Positions 43,480-54,468 of a stretch of DNA of 64,000 nt are shown in pieces; within the stretch, counting starts at the first letter, position 1; each line of letters begins with the position of its first letter. Location: positions 90,875,180-90,939,179 of the forward strand of contig CM043962.1 in NCBI GenBank assembly GCA_014529385.2, written 5' to 3'. Position numbers and translations under genes: made by a program. The notes beneath the pieces were generated by a model, which had not been told where the DNA came from, did not search any database, and saw only the letters and a program-made list of their open reading frames with translations. This stretch comes from Adiantum capillus-veneris (Eukaryota; Streptophyta; Polypodiopsida; Polypodiales; Pteridaceae).

Positions 43480-45034
43480 TCAGCACACCTTGGACCATGA
43501 TGAAGAAAGGTCTAGGGCGCCAGAGTCGAAGGAAAGCCTCTCTACGCTCCCGCATGCGGTCGGAGCTGCCCTGGAGTCTCTCAAATTGTCCTCTGAGAGT
43601 GTGGATCAGCTCTAGCCAAAGATCTTGAACAGTCTTTGCTGGTGGTACAAGGCGAGCCTCAAAGATGCGGAAGCAGTGGGCCCGCCAGATGAACCAGAGT
43701 GTCAGGTCGCAGATGAGCTCCCAACACTCCTCTCTCTCACTACACCACTCTTGTGGAGTAAGCTCTGTAGCAGGCTAGAGTGTAGGTCGACCCCCTTGCA
43801 TCACTATCATCGTGCTCGTAGAGGATAGCTCAAACTGAAGTGCCGGGCCCGTAAGAGTGGACCAAGCAATTGCCCCCCAAGTGTACTGCCGTGCCGCGGA
43901 AAGAGCTGGCATCAGTCGAAGGACACGAAGCCAAACCTGTTGTGCCAAAGGACAGACCCAAAGACAATGGCGCTGACTCTCCACAGGATGGTCACAAGCT
44001 ACGCACGTTGCCGAGAGAACACTATGTACAAGCCAGATCCCAATTGCTGTAGCTCGATGTGCAACCAGCCACTGGAACAAAGTGACTCGCCGCGGTTGGT
44101 TGGAGTCCCACAACCTCTCCCAAAAAGCTGACAAGAACTCAAATGTGAGACCCTCCTCTTGCCAATGAGGTGCTGCAACAGGACGAGCCTCTCTCCGTGC
44201 TGCCAGTATGTGATGTCCCAATCGAACAATGTACTGAAAGAAAGGGACACCTTGATGGTCGACTGAGGAGAAGGGGTCCCTCCAAAACCACTCTCCAAGA
44301 TCCCAGTGCACTCGTGCCAGTGGACAACACTCCCAAGCCCACAGCCTCCATTGGCCAGTCTCAAGAGCTGTAGGGTCGGGGTCTATGCCACACAAGTCCT
44401 CCCACAGGTGTCCACAAGTCGGATCCTCTGAAAACAGCACTCTGCCACTTGTGGGGCCTCTACTGAAACTCGGTGTAAGCGACCCTCACCCTGTAGCTCG
44501 AAAAACAGGGAGGGTACAGTCTCTGAGCAAGCCCAAACTGCGATGAAAACCTCCAGTCGCGTGAAGGCCCCCATCCATCTAAGCGCTGCTGACTCAAGAG
44601 GTGTGAGCCACTCTGTAAGTACTGCCTCTAAGCCTGAAAACTGTAGCCAATCACCTAAAGTGCGTGCTGGACCCTCTGCCATGGGACCCCAAGAAACATG
44701 AGGCCTACTACCAACCAAGTGGCCTCTCTGAGTGCTAATGACGGGGTTCCAAACCAGGGGCTGTCTCAGGTGCTCCTCCGTGCTAGTAGGTTGATGGTGC
44801 TCCAGGCCTCTCCACAGCTGCTCCCAGGAACGGAGCAGTCTCAGCGAAACGGTCCTCTAGTCTCCTGCTCAGGCCAACTCTGCGCATCTCAGTGAAAATC
44901 CATCTGGTCGAAGGTCACCAGGGGCCTCCAGCCTGAGGTGCTCGAGCATTAAGCCGCTGCAGCGAAAACTCCTTCCAGGGCTCCTCCCCTAGCAGTAATC
45001 CTTTGACAACAAACTTCCCAAGAAGGTCTCTACT
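43480..45034 (-). pseudogene. LINE-4 ORF2 C-terminal part with zf-RVT
   Basis: Minus strand blocks: LVVGSRPHVSWGPMAEGPAR (44710), WMGAFTRLEVFIAVWACSE (44570), FEFLSAFWERLWDSNQPRR with LFQWLVAHRATAIGIWLVHS and CVACDHPVESQRHCLWVC (44130-43960, zf-RVT-like), RPTLQPATELTPQEW-like text, and the C-terminal RQCFRIFEARLVPPAKT region to about 43550. Frameshifts separate the blocks. The finger probably binds the element RNA; that is family inference. Confidence 0.78.
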
Positions 45035-46740
45035 CTACTGTGCTGGGTCTATGATCCCCAACCCTCCCTTAGAACAAGGAAGAATAATGATGTGCCAGGC
45101 CACTTTGGCCCGGGCTATCTGAGTGTCATGCCATGACCAAAGGAAGTTCCTGATCAGCCTCTCTACTTGGCTGATGCAAGAACTCGAAAGGATCCAACAA
45201 GAAGTGATGCGCCACATAGTAGCCAACAACACCTGGTTGGTTACTACAACTCTACCTGCCAGAGAAAGTCGTGCGGAACTCCAATGTGACAACTTCCTCC
45301 TGATGGACAGGAGGAGGGGAGCAATCTGCTGCTCAAGAGACAAGTCCAAGCCAACCTGACAGCCCAAGTATCGAGCTGCAATCCCTGGGGGAATCCATCT
45401 GAAGCCCTCACCTTGCAGCCAATCAGGCATATGAGCACTACCAACCGAGAAAGCCACTGTCTTTCTCCAGTTGATCTGTGCGCTTGATGCACAACAAAAG
45501 GTCTCAAGAGCCTGCTCACACCTATGAAGGTTGGCCACCTGGCCCTCCAAGTACAAGGCTGAGTCGTCTGCAAACTCAACATCCAATAGCTCATCTCCTC
45601 GAATAGGGAGCGCTAAGCCACGTAGACCAACCTGCTGTAAAACCAAAAACCTACTCATCGCATGAAACGATCTCCTCTACCACCTGACAAAAGTCCCTGA
45701 TTGTGTGCCCGTCTATAAAGAGCTGACGCAGCTCTAATCCATGCATCTGAGAAGCCCATCCTACGTAGAGTGCCCTCCAAAAAGTCCCCGTCAACTCTAT
45801 CGTAGGCCTTCTCAAAATCGAGAAGAAGTATCACCAGATCCTCACCACGAAGGCGCGCGAGGGCAGAAAGTGAAGATGTTGTCAAGGATACTACGCTCCT
45901 TGACAAAACCTGTCTGTGTCCCATGTATGATGCTCTCTAGAAGTGGCTGAATCCTCAAACTCAGAGCCCTGGCGAGAATTTTGTAGGCTGAGTTGAGGAT
46001 GGTGATGGGCTGCCACTGTCGAATCTCATCCAAGTAGCCACCCTCCTTGGGAATGAGGTAGATCAGGCCCTCACTCATGCTGTCAGGCATCACTCCTGTG
46101 TGCAAAATGTACTGAAAAGCACTATAAAGATCTGGGCCAAGCAGGTCCCAGTACTCTAAGAAGCTGGAAGTCAAACCATCCTCATCTGGACAACTACCAT
46201 GGGGAAGTGCTTTTAGGGCCGCGTGGAGCTCCTCTAACTTGCAAGTCTAAGCCCTCTGTCCAAAGAGCCACCACTCGCTCTCTGAGCGCAGAGTCCAGCA
46301 AGACCCTCTCAGGGATGCGAAGCACCATGCTCCCCGTCCTTTGTCTATCTGTCACTGCGAGGATCACTCGTGCATAGCCCGAAAAAGAAGTCCCAGCCAA
46401 AATGCAAACTGACCCACCCAAGTCACAGAACTGGTCACTAGTGTAGAAGCGATCTATCCGAGATAGATTCACTCCTCCCACTCTGCGGTTCGAACGAGAG
46501 AAGGCCGGCTGTCTGGAGGCCTCACAAAGCTAGAATGCTGCCACACATCTGAAACCCGCAGAGTCATACATAACCTCTCCCAAGCTGCCAACTCAACTTC
46601 ATGCACAGTAGAATGGCTATCTCCAATCCTGTCAAAGGGGTCCTCCAACATGTTAAAGTCACCCCCAATGCACCATTGCTCTGCCTGCGGCAGAGACACC
46701 ACAATATGGGACCAAAACTCTGCACGTGCACTCGCCACAT
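45035..46740 (-). pseudogene. LINE-4 ORF2: partial endonuclease and reverse transcriptase
   Basis: Minus strand: endonuclease C-terminal half with WCIGGDFNMLEDPFDRIGD (46690) and NLSRIDRFYTSDQF (46470), where the expected catalytic SDH is not clear. RT: GLIYLIPKEGGYLDEIRQWQ and PITILNSAYKILARAL (46080-45960), LLDFEKAYDRVDGDFLEGTL (45820, motif A), ELLDVEFADDSALYLEG (45590, FADD in place of YADD), INWRKTVAFSVG, RYLGCQVGLDL and GGLGIIDPAQ (45040). Frameshifts near 46185, 45880 and 45660. The N-terminal half of the endonuclease is absent. Confidence 0.82.
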
Positions 46741-46744
46741 TGAG

Positions 46745-46985
46745 AAATGAGCTCTGTGGCTTCCGTCAGTAGGATGATAGTGCTTCAGGAGGGGCGGCTT
46801 GTAGTCCAGCCCGCCACAGAGCTCATTTCTCAGGAGTGGTGCTGGGAGCTCATTTGTGGCTTGACACTCTAGTTCATTTGGCGACCCCGCTGCTTTCGCA
46901 TCATCGAGGCTCCATCTGTCCCACCGGTAGAGACTATTCACGAAATCTCACTAGAGCTGATCCATACACTCCGGGGTCAGTTTGA
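46745..46985 (+). pseudogene. Inverted 3' fragment of a LINE-4-family element
   Basis: The plus strand repeats, in opposite orientation, the C-terminal coding end found at 43850-43600 (MIVLQEGRL-like text, then the W-x-L-I-H-T-L-R-G-Q-F end). It abuts the LINE-4 endonuclease at about 46742. It is diverged from the copy at 43600, so it is not a very recent duplication of it. Confidence 0.7.
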
Positions 46986-46989
46986 GGAA

Positions 46990-48300
46990 TACCAAACACC
47001 GACCAAGATTTTTTTAGTGAACCAAAAACCGAGCAAAATAACCCTATCAAAAATTGGAACTTATGTAACCTTGCAAACTTTATCACATATAATAAAACTC
47101 ACTAAAAATTAATATTTGCAAAGAGAAGCCCTCATAAGAATATTTTCATACAAAGAACCTAGGCAAAAATTTTGTGGGAAGCAAGGTCACAAAATGAGTC
47201 TAAAAGTACAGTCAAAGTTAAAGAGTCGTCGTGGCACACTTCACCTCACAAAATGGTTATCCTAGTATGTAAACACTTTTATGAAGTGTAATAATTGGAT
47301 CCACCATTGATCAAATTTCAGAATATAGTTCAAGTAAGACAAAGTATAAAAAAGAGAAAATGGCCTTCACTAACCCTAATTCAATCATCTCCTTACAATG
47401 ATGTCCATTCTAACCTCATAGAAGCATTAAATGAACTTTCTTCCTTCTAAAAAAATCCACTGTCTTTTGTAGTTTACCAAAAATTTATGTGGTTAGTCAC
47501 ATATGTGCATCAAGACAAAGCCTTGAAAAGGGCTCCATCAACAGGAGCTATTTTGTTGATTCGTGTAAGGGGATCTTCTATAGGTGAAAAACTAGATGGG
47601 TGTGCATTCGTGTCAAATGGGTGAGCAACAATATAAAATCTGAGTCACTTGGAGCTATAAAACACCGTTCTTGCTTTTCATTTAGGTCACCCAAGTACTA
47701 GATCTTTGCATTCATAGAAAGACCATGCATTGATTTTGCTTTTGATTGATGTTTGACTGATGTTTTTTTGGGAGGAATCCTACTCATTAAGCAAGGGTGA
47801 AGATGGTGGTTGTGCAAAAGGCAGGTTCTAGGGATAGTAAAAGGCCATGCATTGATTTTTGCTTTTGATTGATGTTAGACTGATGTTTTTTGGGGAGGAA
47901 TCCCTCTCATTAAGCAAGGCTGAAGATGGCGGTTGTGCAAAAGGAAGGTTCTAGCCCCTAGCCCCTCTAAAAGTAGTGCTACAAAAAAACCTACCTTTAG
48001 TGCTTACAAAATTTGAAATTTATGTCTGAATTTTAACTTTTAAGGTGAGAAAACATACAAAAAGTATAGAAAATAGTGTTATATTCAATTTACTTTTAAA
48101 AATTTTCATGTGTAGGTTTTTTGAATTCTCAAGAACAAGCTTTTCCTAAAGCCTGGTCTAGGGAGTCGCTCTTACCCATTTGAAAAGCTGCAAGCAAGAT
48201 ATCAAAGCATGAGCAATTGTCCATATGCCTCAAGATTGTTCCTCGAGGAAACTGAAATTCTCTAGATGTGACAGACAAAGTTAAAATTATTGCTTTAAGG
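46990..48300. other. Unassigned AT-rich DNA
   Basis: No recognisable coding frame or transposon. Contains a 122-base tandem duplication (47723-47954). The rest shows no structure I can name. Confidence 0.5.
47723..47954. repeat. 122-base tandem duplication
   Basis: The unit beginning CCATGCATTGATTTTGCTTT occurs at 47723-47844 and, slightly shorter, at 47845-47954, with a handful of substitutions and indels. It includes GGGAGGAATCCT...CTCATTAAGCAAGG. It resembles no transposon end in the window. Confidence 0.88.
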
Positions 48301-48309
48301 TCATGAGGC

Positions 48310-48364
48310 CAAAACCCTCCTCAAACCAGTCCGCGGCGCCACGGACTGGTTTGAGGAGGTTTTG
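48310..48364. repeat. Near-perfect hairpin with GC-rich loop
   Basis: Left arm 48310-48333 and right arm 48342-48364 pair over 23 bases with one bulged base; the loop is CGGCGCCA. The arms read CTCCTCAAACCAGTCCG and CGGACTGGTTTGAGGAG. It lies in AT-rich DNA with no flanking gene and no oligo-T exit. Confidence 0.85.
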
Positions 48365-48675
48365 TTTGAAGCTTAATGTGTGCATGGCATGAAATTTCGC
48401 ACTAAACTATTTCGTTTGAACATTATAATTGAGGGTGCATGTTTATGCAATGAAGGTTGAGCTTGAGGTGGTGATTTGGAGTAGGGCTTGATGAAGTAAG
48501 GTAGCCCGCCAGCCAGGGGGTCTGTGAAATCAATAGTGTGGATATGCAACTCACCAAGGGGATGAAGAGCACTCTACGGCTAGAGATCATGGACGATTGG
48601 GTCAACCTTGGCAATGAGTGATGTGGGCTGAGTGTTGGAATCAATTAATGAGTTGGAGCAACCCGCTCGTAGTCA

Positions 48676-48775
48676 TTTGTTTTTGTAATGTCATTTTGAA
48701 TTACCAATGGCAAACCTCAAGACGAGGAAAACCCATGAGAAATACTACAAACGGGAAGTCAGAAACAGTCAAAAT

Positions 48776-48806
<31 letters not shown>

Positions 48807-49110
48807 CCCTATGAGCATTCTCACTGAAATTGTTAAGGCCGTTGAGAGGAGGACGAGCCTCGCAAAGAAGGAGCTGGAGATGCATTGCCGCTGACCAGCC
48901 TCACCACGGACAGTCAATTTCTAGGTGTTTTTCTGCTATTTGCAACGGCTAATGTTTCGTCATTCACCAATTGAATACAATGCAGACCCAAGTGATGGTA
49001 GTGTAGGAGGAAGTATTGGAGCCTTGCACGAGATGATGGTATTATGACATTACTATCTGGCGCAAACTTAGAATGCAGGGTCTCAGGTGTCGAATTTGTG
49101 AGCAACAGTG
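48676..49110 (-). pseudogene. LINE 3' end fragment (LINE-3 type), low certainty
   Basis: The minus strand carries the same 3' UTR block as LINE-3 (GGGTTTTCCTCGTCTTGAGG at about 48725, then TTACAAAAAC as the tail). Upstream DNA to about 49110 has only short frames that I cannot match to the zf-RVT region. A CA microsatellite lies inside at 48780-48806. Confidence 0.5.
48780..48806. repeat. CA microsatellite
   Basis: Twenty-seven bases of AC/CA within the LINE 3' fragment. Confidence 0.9.
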
Positions 49111-49248
49111 AAGCGAGAACGAAACATACAATGCAATTGTTGTTTAAGAGGGGTTAAAGCTTAAGCCATGGATGATGAAAAAGGATATGAGTAGATTTAA
49201 GGCCGGATCATGAACACAAAATATGAGTAGCGATCTAAGGCCGCGTCT

Positions 49249-49647
49249 CAAACGGGCGGACCACAGCCCAAACGTTCGGAAACGGCGTTTTGGACGAGTC
49301 CCGTTCCCGAAACAGAGTCAGGAACGGAACGGTGTTCTGGAATGGTGGGAATGAGGCGGAACATGAGGCAGAACGCGGGGCGGAACGGGCAAAAAAGTAG
49401 GCTTTTGGGGGCAGATTTGAAGCTGATTGGGGGACATATTTGGTGCAGTTTGAGGGCAGGTTTGGGCGCAATTTTGGGGTTGTTTAGGAGTTTATTTGGG
49501 ACTGATCTGAATGGAGGTAATTCAAGCCTTACTTTAGTCGACCGTTCCGGCCTTGTTCCCATTTCCGGTTCCCCCTCCTCCTCCCCATTCCCGTCCCGTT
49601 CCGGACCCTCCCGTTCCCGTTCCCCGTTCTTGTTCCGGGTAACTATC
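49249..49647. mobile_element. Candidate hAT-like MITE (399 bases)
   Basis: Flanked by CCGCGTCT at 49241-49248 and 49648-49655, a possible 8-base target duplication. The interior is filled with GGAACGG on the left half and its complement CCGTTCC on the right half, like the subterminal repeats of hAT-1. The right end read inwards (GATAGTTACCCGGAAC) resembles the hAT-1 terminus AGGGTAGTTTTCG. The left terminus does not pair well with it, so the limits are uncertain. No coding capacity. Confidence 0.45.
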
Positions 49648-49659
49648 CCGCGTCTGTCA

Positions 49660-50400
49660 TAGCTCGTAAAAATTAAATACCTTTGGAAGTGAAGTATTCT
49701 CCTTTTGTTGCAAAATTAAAGTAAAAGGTAAAAAACCCTACAAAATTTTGAGGGAGTTAGTATAGAAACGTCTAAAAAATAGTCACCTTATGAACCTCAA
49801 CCAAGACTTTGTAATGGATCATTAGTTTCAAATTTTTATGAAGCTACATGAGCACCAATTTCAGTTTGATGACAAAGTGAAGAGATCTTTCCACAAAAAT
49901 TCATTTGTATTGGTTATGTCATTTCTCTAGATAGACAAGAAAATGACACGTTTGAGATTCAAGTTTGTCACAAAACGTTGCACCATTTTCATCACATCAT
50001 AAATTGTTTATAAAAAAATTTATAAACCTTAACTCATCATGTGAGAGATTCGTTACTAGTTGCAAGGATATTCCTTTATTAGTGAATAAGTTTGTATTGC
50101 AAGACTATGCAACTCATAAACCCTCTGCTACCCACACTAATCTAGCCATCTTTTTCCCGTTGGTCTATATCTTCAAATGCAGATTGCCAACCTGGGTAAA
50201 CTCAATGTATCACCCTTATATATCAAGCCACCCTATGTTTAAATCTGTTTGGCAAGTTAATTGTAAAATCAGTCGTGATGCTCCACCTTGAACATGCTAC
50301 TTTCATTAGACAATCACCTTAACCTCCATTAGTTATGTTTAGTGCTTAACTTATAAATATTCCATTAAATTTGCTTTCAAATTTCCCATCGTTATCATCA
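49660..50400. other. Unassigned AT-rich DNA
   Basis: No transposon motif, repeat or RNA gene recognised. A 108-codon open frame at 49965-50291 has no familiar domain and ordinary AT-rich composition; I do not call it a gene. Confidence 0.5.
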
Positions 50401-50449
50401 AAACCTTGGTTTGTATCTCAAAGACCAATCCATTTTTTCTTTGGTGGGA

Positions 50450-51520
50450 TTTGCTCGCTTTTTCTTGCTCGAAAAACCTCCGGAATGACAAGGGGAACAT
50501 TTTAGAACTCTGTTGCAAAGTCAACTGGGCAACCGGTCGGGAGATTTTTCAGCGGGAAGCCCAAAGCGGGAAATTGCTTATAAATGTGCCAAGTGGCATA
50601 CTATGGCGGACTTTCCTCATGCAGCCAGGGGTAGCGCTCGATTGCTAGCTGGGAGGCTTCATTTGCAAGCTCCTGCCACCACAGGTTAAGAGCTATTGAC
50701 TGCACGCTTTCCCTCTCATGTACAGTGTGGTGCAAGAAGTCATGTCCTACACACCTCACAATGCTCTCTCTCTTCCCTACGTGCAGCAATGTGATGCCCC
50801 ACAAGAGGGCTCTTCATTTGACTCATGTACCGCTGTGTGGTTACATGCGTTTTCGCTGAGGCAAGAGCCTCTCTGAGCAGGAACAGGAGTAGCTAATTGC
50901 TACTCCAGAAGCAGGCAGTACAGAGGGTGATAACCTCACCGTATAGGTGCACTTTCAGGGCTGGTTATGCGCTGAAATTGGACTGTTTTTCAGCCATACG
51001 GACGCCAGAACCATTGGGAACAGAGCCCCACTGTTAGAGGACAGCTCCGGGACTATTTAGGGCTGAAAACAGGGAAAAAACCAGTAAATACAGCGCGCTG
51101 AATTTACTGTTTTTGGGCAGAAATCAAAGGGTTTATGCCAGTGGAAGTGAGTTCCAGTAGGGGAATTGGTTTCGGGCAAGTTTTGGGGCTTGTTATACTG
51201 CTGTAATTTTGCCAAAACAGGTGGTATCTAGTTGTAAAGAATTCCCAGGACTCTACTTTGTAATTTACCCTCTTAAAGTATAAAGAAATACCGAAAGGGG
51301 CGCCAATTTTGGGGCCTACAGGTTGTCGGTGTCTGCTCGGAGCATTCTAGCTTCCGAGCCGTGTGTAAGCTTTAAGTGTTAATTCCCGTCGTAGGTTCCC
51401 TTTGCAAGGTGCTCTCTCTCTCTCTCTTTGTGTGTGTGTGTGTGTGTGTGTGTCTAAAGTAAAGTAAAGAATTTCGGGTGAAAGCCAAAGCCTACCGCCC
51501 CACGGGCCGGTTTCACCTGA
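50450..51520 (+). repeat. J: solo LTR distantly related to the C LTR
   Basis: Shares with the C LTR GGCAAGAGCCT...TGAGCAGGAAC...TAGCTAAT (about 50860-50900), the TATAAAGAAATACCGAAAGG site with GGGGCCTACAGG (about 51279-51318), and an end like GGGCCGGTT before LINE-5 starts. No internal region lies on either side, so it is a solo LTR or a fragment. The left edge is uncertain. A CT/GT microsatellite at 51411-51453 is inside. Confidence 0.55.
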
Positions 51521-51521
51521 C

Positions 51522-52330
51522 TGTGCGCACACCTGTAGAGAGTTGACACTCCCCTAATCCATGCATCTGAAAACCCCATCCGATGCAGAGTTCTGCCAAG
51601 GAGGCCTTCTCAAAATTGAGGAGTACCACAATATTCTCTCCTCGAAGATGTGCGAGGGTAGTCGCCTCCTAGAAGGTAAAAATGTTGTCAAGGATGCTGC
51701 ACTCCATGACAAAATGTGTCTAAGTCTCATGTATAATGCTCTCAAGTAGTGGTTGAATTCTCAAACTCAGAGCTTTTGCTAAGATTTTGTAGGCTGAGTT
51801 GAGAAAAGTGATGGGACGTCACTGTTGAATCTCGTCCAAGGAGCCTCTCTTCTTGGGGATAAAAAAGATCAAGCCCTCACTCATACTGTCTGGCATCTCT
51901 CTAGTGTACAAAATGTGCTAGTAAGCGCTACACACGATGTGCTACAACAGCCAACCTTGAGGCCGCCTTGGATGGGAAGTAATCCACATCCAAGCGACCT
52001 TGAGATAGGCATGTTTGAAGTGACTGTCCAACCGAGGCCCAAGAAGATCGTGAGTTCATAAGGCTACATCCTCTGTCTAGGAGTCCTCATGTAAAAAGAC
52101 ATAGCAAGGAGAGTGTCTACAAAGAAGTCAACCACAATGTGTCTACATCCGGCTGCATTGGGTGGTGTCACACTTAACTTGGCTAGCGGCCGAAGCGTTT
52201 GAATCAAGTTTGTCACTCTCAGGTCCCCTGAGAACTCTAGAGTTTGGACCTGGAGCCAATCTAGGACTATATGCAAAGTCCACTCTGTGTGATCTCTGCC
52301 ACACAACGGGAAGGAGAAGCCAACCGCTGT
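51522..52330 (-). pseudogene. LINE-5 inverted segment: RT palm and region upstream
   Basis: Aligned with LINE-4 by sequence: 51541-51860 parallels 45720-46040 (palm motif A and preceding blocks), with many changes and no open frame. The part to about 52330 reads like the region before the palm, but similarity is weak. Confidence 0.6.
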
Positions 52331-53844
52331 ATCCAAGGTGTGGGTGCCTCTGGCGACCACAAAGAGAACTGTACTTTGGAAACAAGCTGCCTCAAGTTCG
52401 GGGGCTGTGAGTGCGCTCAGCTCCTTGGAGCGGTTGCGGAGAGGCTTGGAACAACGTCAGCCTACTTGCACGGAGGAGCGCCTGAGACAGCCCCTTGTTT
52501 GGAACCCCATGGTTAGCACTCTGAGAGGCCACTTGGTTGGTAGTAGGCCTCATGTTTCTTGGGGTCCCATGGCAGAGGGTCCGGCACGCACTCTAGGTGA
52601 GACTGGCTACAGTTTTCAGGCTTGTCAGAAGAGCTTCAGAGCATCCAGCTACAGGGCATGAGAGGGGTGCAGAGCATGTGTCAGGACATCATAGAGGCAG
52701 TACCGGCTGTGTGGCTCACTCCTCTCGAGTCAGCAGCGCCCAGATGGATGGGGGCCTTCACGCGACTAGAGGTTCTCATCGCAGTTCGGGCTTGCTCAGA
52801 GACTGTACCCTCCTTGTTTTTTTAGCTACAAGGTGAGGGTCGTTTACACCGAGTTGCAGTAGAGGCCCCACAGGTGGCATAGTGCTGTTTTTAGAGGATC
52901 CGAGTTGTGGGCATCTATGGGAGGACTTTTGTCATAGATCTTGACCCAACAGCTCTTGAGACTGGTCACTTGGGAGAGCTGTCCATTGGCACGAGTGCAG
53001 TGGAATCCTGGAGAGTGGTTTTAGAGGGACCCTTTCTCCTCAGCTGACCATCCAGGTGTCCCTTTCTTTCAGTACACTGTTCGACTGGGACGTCACATAC
53101 TGGCAGCATGGAGAGAGGCTCCTCGTGCTGCTGCACCTCATTGGCAGGAGGAGAGTCTCACAGTTGAGTTCTTGTCAGCTTTTTGGGCGAGGTTGTGGGA
53201 CTCTTGAGAGCCGCGGCTAGTCACTTTGTTCCAGTGGGCTGGTTGCACATCAAGCTACAGCAGTTGGGAGTTGGCTTGTACATAGTGGTCTTTCGGCAAC
53301 ATGTGCAGCTTGTGACCATCCTGTGGAGAGTCAACGTCACTGTCTTTGGGATTGTCCTTTGGCTGATGCCAGCTCTTACCACGGCGCGGCAGTACACTTG
53401 GGGGGCAGCTGCTTGGTCCACTCTCATGGGCCCGGCACTTCAGTTTGAGCTATCCTCCACTAGCAGGATGATAGTGATGCAGGGGGGTCGACCTACACTC
53501 CAGCCTGGTACAAAGCTTACTCCACAGGAGTGGTGTAGTGAGAGAGGAGTGTTGGGAGCTCATCTGCCGCCTGTTGACACTCTGATTCATCTGGCAGGCC
53601 CGTTGCTTCCGCACCTTTGAGACTCGCCCTGTACCACCAGCAGAGACTGTTCGAGATCTTTGGCTAGAGGCAATCCATCTGCCGCCTGTTGACACTCTGG
53701 TTCATCTGGCAGGCCCGTTGCTTCCGCACCTTTGAGACTCGCCCTGTACCACCAGCAGAGACTGTTCGAGATCTTTGGCTAGAGGTAATCCATACTCTCA
53801 GAGGACAGTTCGAGAGACTCCAGGGCAGCTTTGACCGCATGCGG
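52330..53844 (+). pseudogene. LINE-5 sense segment: C-terminal part of ORF2
   Basis: Plus strand blocks match LINE-4: GSRPHVSWGPMAEGPARTLG (52545), WMGAFTRLEVLIAVRACSE (52745), a zf-RVT-like region near 53150-53340, FELSSTSRMIVMQGGRPTLQ (53450), FRTFETRPVPPAETVRDLWL (53600 and again 53715) and HTLRGQFERLQGSFDRMR (53800). Frames are broken. It contains a 115-base tandem duplication. Confidence 0.78.
53561..53790 (+). repeat. 115-base tandem duplication in LINE-5
   Basis: Copies at 53561-53675 and 53676-53790 differ at about two positions. The unit starts CATCTGCCGCCTGTTGACAC. It shifts the reading frame and is absent from LINE-4. Confidence 0.93.
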
Positions 53845-54468
53845 TGTCACAAGACGAGCACCACGTGTCAATAAGAAAGAACAGACTGAACAGACTTTTA
53901 ACACTTCATTAACACAACTGAATTGAGAGAGAGAGAGAGAGACGACACGCGACACGGAGTGGCAGAATTCCACCCCAGAGGGTATTGGCCCCAGACCTTG
54001 GCGTCCCTTTCAGTATTTCTTTATATTGCATCAACACAGTACAAGCCGGTACTCTAGACTCTACACTCTCGCCAAGAAGCATGTCAGAGAATGAGCCCTA
54101 ACCTCATATTTAAAGGCCCTTGGCCTAAAAAGCAATTACAGTGAAAAGCCTTCAAACTCAAAAGCATCTGGTCCAAAAGCAAAGCCAAAAAGCTGTCAAC
54201 GCAATTTACTAAAATCTGTATAGGCCTGTCACGTCAGCACTGCTAGCGTGAAAAGCGAAAATCCGTATAGTTTTGCCACGTCATCAGCCAACGTGATTTT
54301 CAGAAATCTGCCACGTCATCAACCTGCTTCGCAAGTTCTTGTGTGTGTGTGTGAGCCCTGCTTTATTTCTTGCTGCTCTGCCTCTTCACTTAGGGTTTAG
54401 GCCCCTCGGCCCACATTTGCAAGTTGGCTCCTTTCTTCACGGCTTTGACACGTCATTAGTTTGTGACA
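53845..54468 (-). repeat. 3' LTR of E
   Basis: 624 bases with perfect terminal inverted repeats TGTCACAA/TTGTGACA. On the minus strand it holds CTTTAAATATGAGG (about 54110) and TATAAAGAAATACTGAAAGG (about 54020) with GGGGCC. The purine tract CAAGAAGGGGAGA lies just upstream in the element's sense. It begins exactly where LINE-5 stops. Confidence 0.88.

Larger units (their letters stand above)
43306..46740 (-). mobile_element. LINE-4: plant L1-type LINE
   Basis: Minus strand from a partial endonuclease (46738) through the RT to a C-terminal zf-RVT region and a 3' end at the poly(C) run. LINE-5 (51522-53844) is the same family. A plus-strand fragment of its own 3' end lies directly at its 5' edge (46745-46985). 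Confidence 0.8.
51522..53844 (+). mobile_element. LINE-5: LINE-4-family element with a 5' inversion
   Basis: The left segment (51522 to about 52330) carries RT and endonuclease-region sequence on the minus strand; the right segment (about 52330-53844) carries the C-terminal part on the plus strand. This order is the classic product of twin priming during LINE insertion. Element E truncates the 3' end at 53845, inside a sequence that continues in LINE-4 at about 43560. Confidence 0.7.

Noticed and set aside
48310-48364. Hairpin as an integron attC site or a bacterial terminator
   Set aside because: Plant nuclear context, no integrase, no T tract and no gene before it.
49965-50291. 108-codon open frame in AT-rich DNA
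   Set aside because: No recognisable domain, no splice or promoter context; could be random.
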